Source: Micromonospora sp. HNM0581 (GTDB lineage: Bacteria; Actinomycetota; Actinomycetes; Mycobacteriales; Micromonosporaceae). Taken from it: DNA of 64,000 nucleotides. The position numbers were made by a program, and so were the translations under genes. The DNA is taken from positions 1 through 64,000 of the forward strand of contig NZ_JAASAD010000006.1 of NCBI RefSeq assembly GCF_012726175.1, in the 5' to 3' direction. The notes under the pieces were generated by a model that did not search any database, was not told the origin of the DNA, and was given only the letters and a program-made list of their open reading frames with translations. This document shows positions 39,132-47,815 of the stretch, one piece after another (the stretch's first letter is position 1; each line of letters begins with the position of its first letter).

Positions 39132-40010
39132 TCAGTCCAGCCACATCCGTTGCAGCATGTGCCAGTCTTCCGGATGGCGGGCGATGCCCGCCGCGAGACC
39201 GTCTGCGATCAGCTGGGTCAGCGACCTGACCCGAACGTCGAGCGTGCCCACCTCGGGCCCCGGCACCGGCAGCGGACCCACAAGCGAGGCGCACGCCGCA
39301 TCCGGTTCGTACCACATCGACGCCACGTACAGCGGCGCGCCGGTACGCAACGCCAGCAGCGCCGGCCCGGGCGGCATCCGGGTCCGACCGCCGAAGAAGT
39401 CCACCGCCACGCCCCGGGCGGAGAGGTCCCGGTCGGCCAGCAGCGGAATCACCGCCCCAGCGGCCACCCGGTCGGTGAGCACGTCCAGCGGCGGCCGGAC
39501 CCCACCCGTGGTGGGCAGAATCTCCATCCCCAACCGTTCCCGGAACGCGGTGAACCGCTGATAGACGCCCTCCGGCTTGAGTCGTTCCATGACGGTGGAC
39601 AACGGCCAACCGTTCGCCACCACCCACGCGCCGGCCATGTCCCAGTTGCCGGCATGCGGCAACGCCACCACCGCACCCCGGCCGGCGGCCACGTCGGCGG
39701 CAAGCAACTCGGTGCCGTCCAGTCGGAATCCGGCAAGAACCTGGCCACGGCTCAGCGACGGCAGGCGGAACGCCTCCATCCAGTAGCGGGCGTACGACCG
39801 CAGGCCCCGGCGGACCAGGTCGTCGAGTTCGGCCTCGGGCAGTTCCGGACCGACGACGCGGCGGAGGTTGGCGCGTAGCCGGGTGGCCCCAGCCCCCCGG
39901 CGGCGGTGGGCGCGGTCGGCCACGGCGCTGAACGCGGCGGCGGCGACCGGTCGAGGTAGCGCGCGGACCAGCCGCCAGCCGGCGACGAAACCGAACTCGG
40001 TGAGGTTCAC
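39132..40010 (-). CDS. Phosphatidylinositol mannoside acyltransferase (PatA-like)
   Basis: A 292-residue LpxL/HtrB-superfamily acyltransferase expected to acylate the mannose of PIM at the cytoplasmic membrane. The catalytic H-x4-D motif is PHAGNWD (His119, Asp124). The following PTTGGVRPPLDVLTD and GGRTRMPPGPALLA segments fit PatA. The GTG at 40010 has GGAG 6 bases upstream and follows pgsA by 25 bases, with pimA 13 bases downstream, so the three form one operon. Confidence 0.92.
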   Translation of the reverse strand: MNLTEFGFVAGWRLVRALPRPVAAAAFSAVADRAHRRRGAGATRLRANLRRVVGPELPEAELDDLVRRGLRSYARYWMEAFRLPSLSRGQVLAGFRLDGTELLAADVAAGRGAVVALPHAGNWDMAGAWVVANGWPLSTVMERLKPEGVYQRFTAFRERLGMEILPTTGGVRPPLDVLTDRVAAGAVIPLLADRDLSARGVAVDFFGGRTRMPPGPALLALRTGAPLYVASMWYEPDAACASLVGPLPVPGPEVGTLDVRVRSLTQLIADGLAAGIARHPEDWHMLQRMWLD

Positions 40011-40035
40011 CGGTCACTCCGCCCGGCTGTGCCGA

Positions 40036-40668
40036 TCACCCGTGGCCGCCCGGCACGTCGACCTGCTGGGCCTGCCGGTACACGTGTCGCATCCGCTGTC
40101 CGACGGTGAACAGGGACACCGCCGCGAGCAGCCACAGCGCGATCGGCAGCGCCACCGGATGGACCAGCTCGGCGAGCAGACCACCGACACCGACGATCAG
40201 CAGCCGCTCCGTACGCTCGGCTATTCCGACGTTGCAGGTCATCCCGAGCCCCTCGGCGCGGGCCTTGACGTACGACACGAGCCCGCCCGCGGCCAGGCAG
40301 ATCAGCGCGGCGGCCAACCCCGCGCGGTCGCCCTCCGTGGCCAGGTAGAAGGCGACCGCGCCGAACACCGCACTGTCGGCCACCCGGTCCATGCTGGAGT
40401 CGAGGAACGCGCCGAACCGGGTCGAACCACCGCTCATCCGGGCCATCGTCCCGTCGAGCAGGTCGGTGAGCGCGAAGACCGTCACGATCAGCGCACCGGC
40501 GACCAGGTGACCTCGGGCGCCGAAGCCTAACGCGCCGACGAGCACCCCGAGGGTGCCCGCGACGGTGACCGCGTTGGGGGACACGCCCGCCTGCAGCAGG
40601 CTACGGGCGATCGGCTCGACGACACGGGTCATCCCCGCGCGGACCGACACTTGGAAGATCTTCGCCAT
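40036..40668 (-). CDS. pgsA: Phosphatidylinositol phosphate synthase (CDP-alcohol phosphatidyltransferase)
   Basis: A 210-residue membrane enzyme that joins CDP-diacylglycerol and inositol phosphate, the first step to PI and PIMs. The CDP-OH-P motif is complete: Asp69, Asp72-Gly73, Ala76-Arg77, Gly86, Asp90 and Asp94. About six membrane helices follow the usual layout. The ATG at 40668 gives the family start MAKIFQVSVRAGMTR. It heads the pgsA-acyltransferase-pimA operon. Upstream, the expected HIT gene is displaced by an EF-G-like gene and an aldo/keto reductase. Confidence 0.94.
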   Translation of the reverse strand: MAKIFQVSVRAGMTRVVEPIARSLLQAGVSPNAVTVAGTLGVLVGALGFGARGHLVAGALIVTVFALTDLLDGTMARMSGGSTRFGAFLDSSMDRVADSAVFGAVAFYLATEGDRAGLAAALICLAAGGLVSYVKARAEGLGMTCNVGIAERTERLLIVGVGGLLAELVHPVALPIALWLLAAVSLFTVGQRMRHVYRQAQQVDVPGGHG

Positions 40669-40942
40669 GGCGGTCCCACGATAACGGTCGGCGTTCCACC
40701 CCGGCGACACCGGCCATCTGACCAGCCATGCTCGGCTGGCGCGTGGCTCGCCGCGAGGGGTTGTGCGGGCCCGTCGTCGGGTGTGAATCCACCCAGAATG
40801 GTGACCCGGCTCACCCTGCCGCCTGTTGACTGCCCGGTTCCTCGTTGGCCCCCGGAGGATATCGCCGCGGCACCCCGCTCGGGCCGCATTCCCGTCGCGT
40901 GCGGCGGTCACCACCCACCAACGCTGAGGGAGGTGCGCCCCG

Positions 40943-42463
40943 GTGGCGCAGAGAAGTCAGGACAAGGGTGCCATCGGTGTACCGGCGGTGACCGAACCCG
41001 CCAGAATCCGCAACGTGGTGCTCGTCGGGCACTCGGGGGCGGGGAAGACGACGCTCGTCGAGGCGCTGCTGGCGGCCTCCGGCACGATCCCCCGGGCCGG
41101 CTCGGTCCCCGACGGCACCACCGTCTGCGATCACGATCCGGCCGCCGTACGCCAGCAACGGTCGGTGGCCCTGGCCTGCGCGCCACTCCTGCACGACGGA
41201 ATCAAGGTGAACCTGCTCGACACGCCCGGGTACGCCGACTTCGTCGGTGAGCTGCGCGCCGGGCTGCGGGCCGCCGACGCCGCATTGTTCGTGGTCTCCG
41301 CCGTCGACGGGATGGACGCGGCGACCGCGGCGCTGTGGGAGGAGTGCGCGGCAGTGGACATGCCCCGGGCCGTCGCGGTGGCCCGGCTGGATCATCCCCG
41401 GGCCGACTTCGACGAGGCGGTGGCGTTGTGCCAGCGGGTCTTCGGGGACAATGTGCTCCCGCTCTACCTGCCGATGCTCGGCGACGACGGGGAGTCTACA
41501 GTCGGTCTACTGGGGCTGATCACACGGCGGGTCCTCGACTACACCGCAGGGCTGCCGCCGCAGGTACGTGAACCCGACCCGGAGCACCTGCCGGCCATCG
41601 TCGAGTCCCGTGACGAACTGATCGAGGGGATCATCGCCGAGAGCGAAGACGACACCCTGATGGACCGGTACCTCGACGGCGAGGAAATCGACCCCGGCAT
41701 CCTGGTGGAGGAGCTGGAGAAGGCAGTCGCCCGGGGCCACTTCTACCCGGTGGTACCGGTCTGCGCGGCGACCGGAGTCGGCCTGGACACGCTGCTGGAG
41801 TTGCTCACCGCCGGTTTCCCGGCCCCACCGGAGCATGCCCTGCCCGCGGTGTCCGGGGTGGACGGCTCCCCAAGACCACCACTCACCTGCGACCCGGACG
41901 GCCCGCTGGTCGCCGAGGTGGTGCGGACCACGATCGACCGGCACGTCGGACGGGTCTGCGTGGTCCGGGTCTTCTCCGGCACACTCCGCCCGGAGCAGAT
42001 CGTGCACGTGTCCGGGCACGGTCTGGTCGAACGCGGTCACCCCGACCACGACGCCGACGAGCGGATCTCCCGGCTCTACAGCCCACTCGGTGCCACCCTG
42101 CGAGAGGTGGGGGTGGCGGTGGCCGGCGACATCTGCGCGATCACTGAGTCCGGCAGCGCGGAGACCGGTGACACCATCTCCGCCCGGGAGAACCCGCTGC
42201 TGATCGCACCGTGGGAGATGCCGGAGCCGCTGCTTCCGGTGGCGGTCGTGGCGAAGTCCCGGTCCGACGAGGACGCCCTGGCCCGCAACCTCGGTCGGCT
42301 GGTGGCCGGTGACCCGACGTTGCGACTGGAGCGCAACCCGGAGACCCACCAACTGGTGCTGTGGTGCATGGGTGAGGCGCACGCCGACGTGGTCCTCGAC
42401 CGACTACGGGCGGGCGGTGGGGAGCATCGGGCTGGGCCAGTAGGGGCGGTCGGCCTCCCGTAG
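40943..42463 (+). CDS. EF-G2-like translational GTPase, C-terminally truncated
   Basis: A 506-residue elongation factor G-like (EF-G2/FusA2 type) protein; family members are ~700-730 residues. The G domain has G1 GHSGAGKTT (29-37) and G3 DTPGYADF. The G4 position reads ARLD (usually T/NKxD, so the Lys is Arg). Domain II and domain III (MGEAHADVVLDRL) follow. It then ends after about 20 unrelated residues, so domains IV and V, which drive translocation in EF-G, are absent. The GTG at 40943 has GGGAGG 9 bases upstream. Its last 60 bases overlap the converging aldo/keto reductase end. It is probably non-functional as a translocase; a pseudogene is possible. Confidence 0.85.
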   Translation: MAQRSQDKGAIGVPAVTEPARIRNVVLVGHSGAGKTTLVEALLAASGTIPRAGSVPDGTTVCDHDPAAVRQQRSVALACAPLLHDGIKVNLLDTPGYADFVGELRAGLRAADAALFVVSAVDGMDAATAALWEECAAVDMPRAVAVARLDHPRADFDEAVALCQRVFGDNVLPLYLPMLGDDGESTVGLLGLITRRVLDYTAGLPPQVREPDPEHLPAIVESRDELIEGIIAESEDDTLMDRYLDGEEIDPGILVEELEKAVARGHFYPVVPVCAATGVGLDTLLELLTAGFPAPPEHALPAVSGVDGSPRPPLTCDPDGPLVAEVVRTTIDRHVGRVCVVRVFSGTLRPEQIVHVSGHGLVERGHPDHDADERISRLYSPLGATLREVGVAVAGDICAITESGSAETGDTISARENPLLIAPWEMPEPLLPVAVVAKSRSDEDALARNLGRLVAGDPTLRLERNPETHQLVLWCMGEAHADVVLDRLRAGGGEHRAGPVGAVGLP

Positions 42464-43462
42464 CGCGGCGGCCCGCAGGGCGGCGAGTTGCCGCTCCACC
42501 TCGACGAAGTGGTCCCGGGTGAGTGGGCCCAGGGCCAGCGCGGCGGCGTTCTCCTCCACCTGGGCGACAGTACGGCAACCCGGAATCGGAACGGCCCGGT
42601 CGCTGCGCGCCCAGATCCAGCCCAGAGCCCCCTGGGCCAGGGTGCGTCCGTCGGCGGTCAACGTCGCCCTGACCGCCTGAACCCGGCGCAACCACTCCGG
42701 GGCCGGCCGTCCACCGCGGAACCACTCCAACCAGCCCGAGGTCATCCCCCGCACGTCGTCGCGGGGCAGCACCGACCCGGGACGGTACTTGCCGGTGAGC
42801 AGCCCCATGCCGAGCGGACCACGGTTGATGCTGGCCAGGTCGTACTTCTCGCAAACGGTGAGCAGTTCAGGTGCGTCCCGCAACACCGAAAGGCTGTGCT
42901 GCACGGCGGCGGCGTGCGGGGCGTCGTGGCCGAAGGCAGCCGCCCGGTCGGCCCGGTCGGTGCTCCAGCCGTACGCGCGGATCAGTCCGTCGGACACCAG
43001 GTCCTCCAGCGCACCGATCAGCTCATGGGCCCGGGGCACCGGCAGGTCGGCCAGGTGCAGCTGGTAGAGGTCGATCCGGTCGGTGCCGAGGCGTCGCAGT
43101 GAATCCCACACGGCCCGCCGCAGGTACCCCGGTGAGGCGTCAGGCCCGATCGCCTGCCGGGTCCGCTCGTCGAACGTGTACCCCCACTTGGTGGCGATCA
43201 CCGCGTCGTCGCGACGGCCGGTCAGGGCCCGCCCGAGGATTCGCTCGCCGTGCCCGGCTCCGTGACTGTCGGCGGTGTCGAAGAGGTTCACGCCGAGGTC
43301 GAGTGCCCGGCGGATCGCCCGCACCGACTCCTCGTCGTCGACGGCCCCCCAGCCCAACGGCATACGCCCCTGAGCCCACGGGCCGGCGATCGCCCAACAG
43401 CCCATACCCAGGGCGCTGACCTGGATGCCGCTGCGGCCCAGTGTCCGCGTCGACTCGGCCAC
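42404..43462 (-). CDS. Aldo/keto reductase
   Basis: A 352-residue NADPH-dependent aldo/keto reductase. The motifs are MGCWAIAGPW near the N-terminus, the catalytic Asp/Tyr/Lys/His region (DTADSHGAGHGERILGRAL, ATKWGYTF, LYQLHLAD) and the cofactor segment IPGCRTVAQVEENAAAL. The usual Tyr of the tetrad (DTAdxYG) appears as His in this copy. The GTG at 43462 is preferred; a GTG at 43528 would add 22 residues. The stop codon lies inside the truncated EF-G2 frame, so both 3' ends meet at a likely rearrangement point. Confidence 0.85.
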   Translation of the reverse strand: MAESTRTLGRSGIQVSALGMGCWAIAGPWAQGRMPLGWGAVDDEESVRAIRRALDLGVNLFDTADSHGAGHGERILGRALTGRRDDAVIATKWGYTFDERTRQAIGPDASPGYLRRAVWDSLRRLGTDRIDLYQLHLADLPVPRAHELIGALEDLVSDGLIRAYGWSTDRADRAAAFGHDAPHAAAVQHSLSVLRDAPELLTVCEKYDLASINRGPLGMGLLTGKYRPGSVLPRDDVRGMTSGWLEWFRGGRPAPEWLRRVQAVRATLTADGRTLAQGALGWIWARSDRAVPIPGCRTVAQVEENAAALALGPLTRDHFVEVERQLAALRAAALREADRPYWPSPMLPTARP

Positions 43463-43530
43463 CGGCGCATCGTGCCATCTTTCGGACAGACGTTGACGAA
43501 GTTCCAGCACGATCATCCGTACGGGCACCG

Positions 43531-43932
43531 GTGTCCGTACGGATCACCCGGACGGGGTGCAACCGGTGCGGTTTCCTCCGGCTTCCAGGTCGTATCGCTA
43601 GCGACCTGGGCCGCAGTGTGGAAGCCGTTCTGCTGTGCGGCACCTGTGCTCTGCTCACCGACACGCATCGACTTCACTGGGTGACCATCGGAGCGGGATC
43701 AAGCAGAGCGACGGTGGGTCGTCGCAGCGCCGGACCGCCTCGACGAGCCACCGGCGGCTCACAGGGGCTGCTGCCGCCACCGGCGGCTCATGTAGGGCTG
43801 CCGCCACCGGCGGCTCATGTAGGGCTGCCGCCACCGGCAACGGGCAGCGACGCGCGGACGCGAAGCGCCGCGGCGGGCACCCGGTCAGGAGGGCCAGGCT
43901 CGGGCGAGCAGGTCCCGGGTGTCGCCGAGTAG
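43531..43932 (+). CDS. Candidate small zinc-ribbon protein with 9-residue repeats
   Basis: A possible 133-residue protein in an otherwise gene-free 420-base gap. The N-terminal part has two CxxC pairs (CNRC and CGTC) 25 residues apart, like a zinc ribbon. The C-terminal part contains LPPPAAHVG repeated in frame by the 27-bp tandem repeat, then low-complexity sequence. The GTG at 43531 has no clear ribosome site, codon GC3 seems lower than in neighbours, and the last 48 bases overlap the HIT gene end. It could be chance; the paired CxxC motifs are the main support. Confidence 0.35.
   Translation: MSVRITRTGCNRCGFLRLPGRIASDLGRSVEAVLLCGTCALLTDTHRLHWVTIGAGSSRATVGRRSAGPPRRATGGSQGLLPPPAAHVGLPPPAAHVGLPPPATGSDARTRSAAAGTRSGGPGSGEQVPGVAE
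43748..43838. repeat. 27-bp tandem repeat with internal palindromes
   Basis: Two identical 27-bp units at 43773-43799 and 43800-43826, a partial third (43827-43838) and a degenerate one before them (43748-43772). Each unit begins GCCGCCACCGGCGGC, itself a 6-bp hairpin with loop ACC. The array begins 47 bases beyond the HIT gene stop on the minus strand and could act as a terminator cluster. Confidence 0.85.
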
Positions 43933-44430
43933 CTGCGGCAGCACCTTCGTACGCCCGATCACCGGCATGAAGTTGGCGTCGCCACCCCACCGGGGCACCA
44001 CGTGCTGGTGCAGATGGGCGGCGATGCCGGCGCCGGCCACCCCACCCTGGTTCATTCCCAGGTTGAAGCCGTGCGCGCTGCTGACCTGACGGACCACCCG
44101 CATGGCGGTCTGGGTGAACGACGCAAGCTCGGCGGTCTCCGGCCCGTCCAGGTCGGTGTAGTCGGCCACGTGCCGGTACGGACAGACGAGCAGATGCCCT
44201 GGGTTGTACGGGTACAGGTTGAGCACCACGAACACGTGCCCGCCACGCGCCACGACCAGAGTTTCCTCGGCTGGCCGGGCCGGGGCCAGGCAGAACGGGC
44301 AACCGGAGGGCTGCTCGTAGCCGCCCTCCGGTCGATCCGCACCGGAGATGTACGTCATCCGGTGGGGCGTCCAGAGCCGGTCCATCCCGTCGGCCATGCC
44401 CTTGTCGGTGTGCTCCTCCGCCCCAGTCAC
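43885..44430 (-). CDS. HIT domain protein (AP4A phosphorylase-like)
   Basis: A 181-residue histidine triad hydrolase/transferase. The triad motif HLHQHVVPRW lies near the C-terminal third, preceded by LNLYPYNPGHLLVCPYRHVADY. A CPFC pair (GCPFCLAPARP) near residue 44 is typical of the actinobacterial HIT next to pgsA (Rv2613c-like, AP4A phosphorylase activity reported there). The GTG at 44430 has AGGA about 9 bases upstream. thrS lies upstream on the same strand. Confidence 0.92.
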   Translation of the reverse strand: MTGAEEHTDKGMADGMDRLWTPHRMTYISGADRPEGGYEQPSGCPFCLAPARPAEETLVVARGGHVFVVLNLYPYNPGHLLVCPYRHVADYTDLDGPETAELASFTQTAMRVVRQVSSAHGFNLGMNQGGVAGAGIAAHLHQHVVPRWGGDANFMPVIGRTKVLPQLLGDTRDLLARAWPS

Positions 44431-44496
44431 ACCGGCGATCCTACGGGCCAGGCCCGGCACCACCGACGTACGGCCCGACGTGCCCGCCGACGGTTG

Positions 44497-44512
44497 GGAA
44501 GGGAGGCCTTCC
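44497..44512. repeat. GGAAGG/CCTTCC hairpin between thrS and the HIT gene
   Basis: GGAAGG (44497-44502), loop GAGG and CCTTCC (44507-44512). It resembles the hairpins at 5516 and 7437 and may be a third member of the same repeat family, or a weak terminator for thrS. Confidence 0.45.
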
Positions 44513-44543
44513 TGACCGGGCAGGCGTCGACAGGTGCCCTCGC

Positions 44544-46547
44544 CTACATCTCCGCGGAGGGGCCGGTGTTGGTACGGGAGTTGACCACGTCGAGGACGTG
44601 GTTGACCGCCTCGGCCAGGGGCACCCCGTTGCGCTGTGAGCCGTCTCGGTAGCGGAACGACACCGTACCCGCGGCCACGTCGTCGTCACCGGCGATGACC
44701 ATGAACGGGATCTTTTGTTGCTGGGCGGTGCGGATCTTCTTCTGCATCCGCTCGTCGCCCGCGTCGACCTGGGCGCGGATGCCCTCGGCACGTAGCGCGG
44801 CGACGAAGCCGTGCAGATGGTCGGCGTGCTCGGCACGGATCGGGATTCCGACCACCTGCACCGGGGCCAGCCAGGCCGGGAAGGCACCCGCGTAGTGCTC
44901 GGTGAGGACGCCGAAGAACCGTTCGATCGAGCCGAACAGCGCCCGGTGGATCATGACGGGGCGTTGCCGGGTGCCGTCCGCCGCCTGGTATTCCAGGCCG
45001 AACCGCTCCGGCAGGTTGAAGTCGACCTGGATCGTGGACATCTGCCAGGTCCGACCGATGGCGTCCTTGGCCTGCACGGAGATCTTCGGCCCGTAGAAGG
45101 CCGCGCCACCCGGGTCGGGCACGAGGGCCAGTCCGGATTCCTCGGCAGCCGAGCGCAGCGCCTCGGTGGCCCGCCCCCAGTTCTCGTCGGTGCCGACGGA
45201 CTTGTCCGGGTTGCGGGTCGACAGTTCCAGGTAGAAGTCGTCCAGGCCGTAGTCGCGTAGTAGTTCGAGCACGAAGGCGAGCAGCGACTTCAGCTCGCCC
45301 GCCATCTGTTCCTCGGTGCAGAAGATGTGCGCGTCGTCCTGGGTCATGCCGCGTACCCGGGTCAGGCCGTGCACCACACCGGACTTCTCGTACCGGTAGA
45401 CGGTGCCGAACTCGAACATCCGCAGCGGCAGTTCGCGGTAGGAACGGCCCCGGGAGCGGAAGATCAGGTCGTGCATCGGGCAGTTCATCGGCTTGAGGTA
45501 GTACCGGGCTCCCTCCATCTCCATGGGGGGGAACATCCCGTCCGCGTACCAGTCCAGGTGTCCGGACACCTCGTACAGGTGGCCCTTGGTGATGTGCGGG
45601 GTGTTGACGAACTCGTACCCGGCCTGTTCGTGTTTGAGCCGCGAGTAGTTCTCCATCTCGCGGCGGATGATGCCGCCCTTGGGGTGGAACACCGCCAGGC
45701 CGGAGCCCAGTTCGTCGGGGAAGCTGAACAGGTCGAGGTCCGCGCCGAGTTTGCGGTGGTCGCGCCGGGCGGCCTCCTCGAGCAGTTTCAGGTACGCCTT
45801 CAGCGCGTCGCGGGTCGGCCAGGCGGTGCCGTACACCCGCTGCAGCTGCGGGTTCTTCTCCGATCCACGCCAGTACGCGGCGGCCGAGCGCATCAGTTTG
45901 AACGCGCCGATCAACCGGGTCGTCGGCAGGTGGGGGCCCCGGCACAGATCCGACCAGCAGACCTTGTCCTCGTCGGCGGCGAGGTTGTCGTAGATGGTCA
46001 GCTCGCCCCCACCGACCTCCATCACCTCGGAGGAGTCCAGTCCCTCGCCCTTGACGTCGATCAGCTCCAGCTTGAACGGCTCGGCCGCCAACTCGCCCTT
46101 TGCCTCGTCCAGGCTGGCGAAGCGGCGACGCCGGAACCGCTGACCCGATTTGATGATCTCCTGCATCCGCTTTTCGAGCTTGGCCAGGTCGTCGGGCTGG
46201 AACGGCTTGTCGACCGCGAAGTCGTAGTAGAAGCCGTTGTCGATCGGCGGGCCGATGCCGAGCTTCGCCTGCGGGAAGATGTCCTGCACAGCCTGGGCCA
46301 GCACGTGGGCGGTGGAGTGGCGCAGCACGTCGAGCCCGTCCGGCGATTCCAGCGTGACCGGTTCGACGACGGTCTCCTCCGCCGGCCGCCAGTCCAGGTC
46401 GCGCAGCACCCCGTGCGGGTCGCGAACCACCACGATCGCCCGGGGTCCGTTGCTGGGCAGTCCGGCCGCGGTCACCGCGTCGGCCGCCGTCGTCCCGGCG
46501 GCGACGACGACAGGGTCGGCCACGGCGGGGGTACGGGGTGCGGACAC
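44544..46547 (-). CDS. thrS: Threonine--tRNA ligase
   Basis: A class II synthetase that charges tRNA-Thr, 667 residues. It has an N-terminal TGS-like domain (about 1-75) and an editing domain beginning [20 protein letters not shown]. The catalytic core includes [35 protein letters not shown] (zinc Cys), [19 protein letters not shown] and motif 3 ([20 protein letters not shown]). A C-terminal anticodon domain follows. The GTG at 46547 has GAGGAG 7 bases upstream. No T-box leader is visible in the short gap to the divergent YcnI-like gene. Confidence 0.96.
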   Translation of the reverse strand: MSAPRTPAVADPVVVAAGTTAADAVTAAGLPSNGPRAIVVVRDPHGVLRDLDWRPAEETVVEPVTLESPDGLDVLRHSTAHVLAQAVQDIFPQAKLGIGPPIDNGFYYDFAVDKPFQPDDLAKLEKRMQEIIKSGQRFRRRRFASLDEAKGELAAEPFKLELIDVKGEGLDSSEVMEVGGGELTIYDNLAADEDKVCWSDLCRGPHLPTTRLIGAFKLMRSAAAYWRGSEKNPQLQRVYGTAWPTRDALKAYLKLLEEAARRDHRKLGADLDLFSFPDELGSGLAVFHPKGGIIRREMENYSRLKHEQAGYEFVNTPHITKGHLYEVSGHLDWYADGMFPPMEMEGARYYLKPMNCPMHDLIFRSRGRSYRELPLRMFEFGTVYRYEKSGVVHGLTRVRGMTQDDAHIFCTEEQMAGELKSLLAFVLELLRDYGLDDFYLELSTRNPDKSVGTDENWGRATEALRSAAEESGLALVPDPGGAAFYGPKISVQAKDAIGRTWQMSTIQVDFNLPERFGLEYQAADGTRQRPVMIHRALFGSIERFFGVLTEHYAGAFPAWLAPVQVVGIPIRAEHADHLHGFVAALRAEGIRAQVDAGDERMQKKIRTAQQQKIPFMVIAGDDDVAAGTVSFRYRDGSQRNGVPLAEAVNHVLDVVNSRTNTGPSAEM

Positions 46548-46741
46548 GGATGACTCCTCGCAGCAGTTGTGACGGATGGTGCCGATGCCGGCCAACTGAT
46601 GCTATCGGTCGCCCGGGACTGACCGTCGTCGACACCGGCGGCAGACGATCGTCATCACCGTTGAACCTTTCCCGCCCGGGATCCGAACTACCAGGTGTGG
46701 CCGGAGCCGGTTCCGGCCGCGTGGACACGGATGGGAACCAG

Positions 46742-47692
46742 ATGGCGATGACGCACGGCGGGAGCCGTCGACGCCGGGGCGTGCTGCTGGCCGCCCTGGC
46801 CACGGTAGGGATGCTGCTCTGGCCCGCCGCCGCATGGGCCGACGGGGTGACCTTCTCGCCGGCCGAGGCGCAGCAGGGCAACGCGGTCAAGCTCGAGTTC
46901 GTGGTGCCCGACGAACGGCCCGGTGTCCGTACCGAGAAGGTCGAGATCAAGATTCCGGAGGACCCGCCGATCGCCGAGGTGTACCCGTTGTCGGTGGACG
47001 GTTGGGCGCCGACGATCACCACTCGCCGGCTGGACCGGCCGGTGGCGGGCATGCACGGGCCGGCCACCGACGTGGTGACCGCTTCGCTGATCTGGACCCG
47101 GGCCGACGGCCAGGCCGGTGACGGCCCGGCCCGGCTGGTGTTCTCGATGGCGCCGCTGCCGCTGTCTGAGCGGATGTACTTCGAAGTGGTGCAGACGTAC
47201 GCCGACGGCCTTGAGGTCAACTGGGGCAACGGTGCCGGTAAGCGTCCGCTACCGGCGCTGACGCTGTTGCCGGGCGACCCGGCGTACCCGGGCGCGCACG
47301 GCGGGCACGGCGCGCACGGCGGGGCTCCCGGCGGTGCCGCACCGGCCCAAACCCCACCGACCACCGCCACGTCCGACGGCGGACCGAACGCCAACAGTCT
47401 GCTCGCTGCCGGGCTGGTCGCCGGCCTCGGTGGCGGCGCCGTGGTGGGTTGGCTGATCAGCCGTCGACGCCGCTCCACGGCAGAGGAGATCGACAGGTCG
47501 GTGCTCGATGAGGAGCCGTCCGTCGAGCAGCCGGCAGTCGGCCCTGAGCCGGCGGGATCCGGCGGAGGCGAGACGGGCGGCACGAACGCACCTGAGGTGG
47601 CCCCGGCCGCAACGACCAGCGGGGCCGAGGACTGTGGTGCGGCGTCGCGGAGCGCCGACTCCGAGGTGGCCGAGGCGGGCGCGCGGCGGTGA
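46742..47692 (+). CDS. YcnI-like (DUF1775) secreted membrane-anchored protein
   Basis: A 316-residue protein with a signal peptide (RRRRGVLLAALATVG, AWA cleavage near 33), a DUF1775/YcnI copper-domain (about 34-178; WAPTITTRRLDR, then FEVVQTYADGLEVNW), a His/Gly-rich linker (His186, 189, 192), one membrane helix (about 219-239) and a cytoplasmic acidic tail. In YcnI the mature N-terminal His is a copper ligand. Here the mature start is Asp-Gly, so that ligand is missing, and the His-rich linker might compensate. The start is ATG 46742. A two-component system follows on the same strand. Confidence 0.85.
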   Translation: MAMTHGGSRRRRGVLLAALATVGMLLWPAAAWADGVTFSPAEAQQGNAVKLEFVVPDERPGVRTEKVEIKIPEDPPIAEVYPLSVDGWAPTITTRRLDRPVAGMHGPATDVVTASLIWTRADGQAGDGPARLVFSMAPLPLSERMYFEVVQTYADGLEVNWGNGAGKRPLPALTLLPGDPAYPGAHGGHGAHGGAPGGAAPAQTPPTTATSDGGPNANSLLAAGLVAGLGGGAVVGWLISRRRRSTAEEIDRSVLDEEPSVEQPAVGPEPAGSGGGETGGTNAPEVAPAATTSGAEDCGAASRSADSEVAEAGARR

Positions 47693-47803
47693 CCGGTGGG
47701 TGCGGCGCATCCGCCTGGGCCGGCCCGGAGAGCTGAACGTCACCGTCACGTCGGCTCGGGCGGTACCCGGGTGGGCCGCGATTGCGCCACTTGCCGCTCC
47801 GAG

Positions 47804-47809
47804 TACCGT
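47804..47809 (+). promoter_or_regulatory. -10 box before the response regulator
   Basis: TACCGT ends 6 bases before the GTG at 47816, a leaderless arrangement; no Shine-Dalgarno is visible. Confidence 0.4.
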
Positions 47810-47815
47810 GCTTGG

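Noticed and set aside
43773..43838. CRISPR array
   Set aside because: Units are contiguous with no unique spacers, only about 2.4 copies and no cas genes.
46548..46741. T-box or other leader riboswitch upstream of thrS
   Set aside because: No T-box sequence or specifier hairpin is visible in the short gap.
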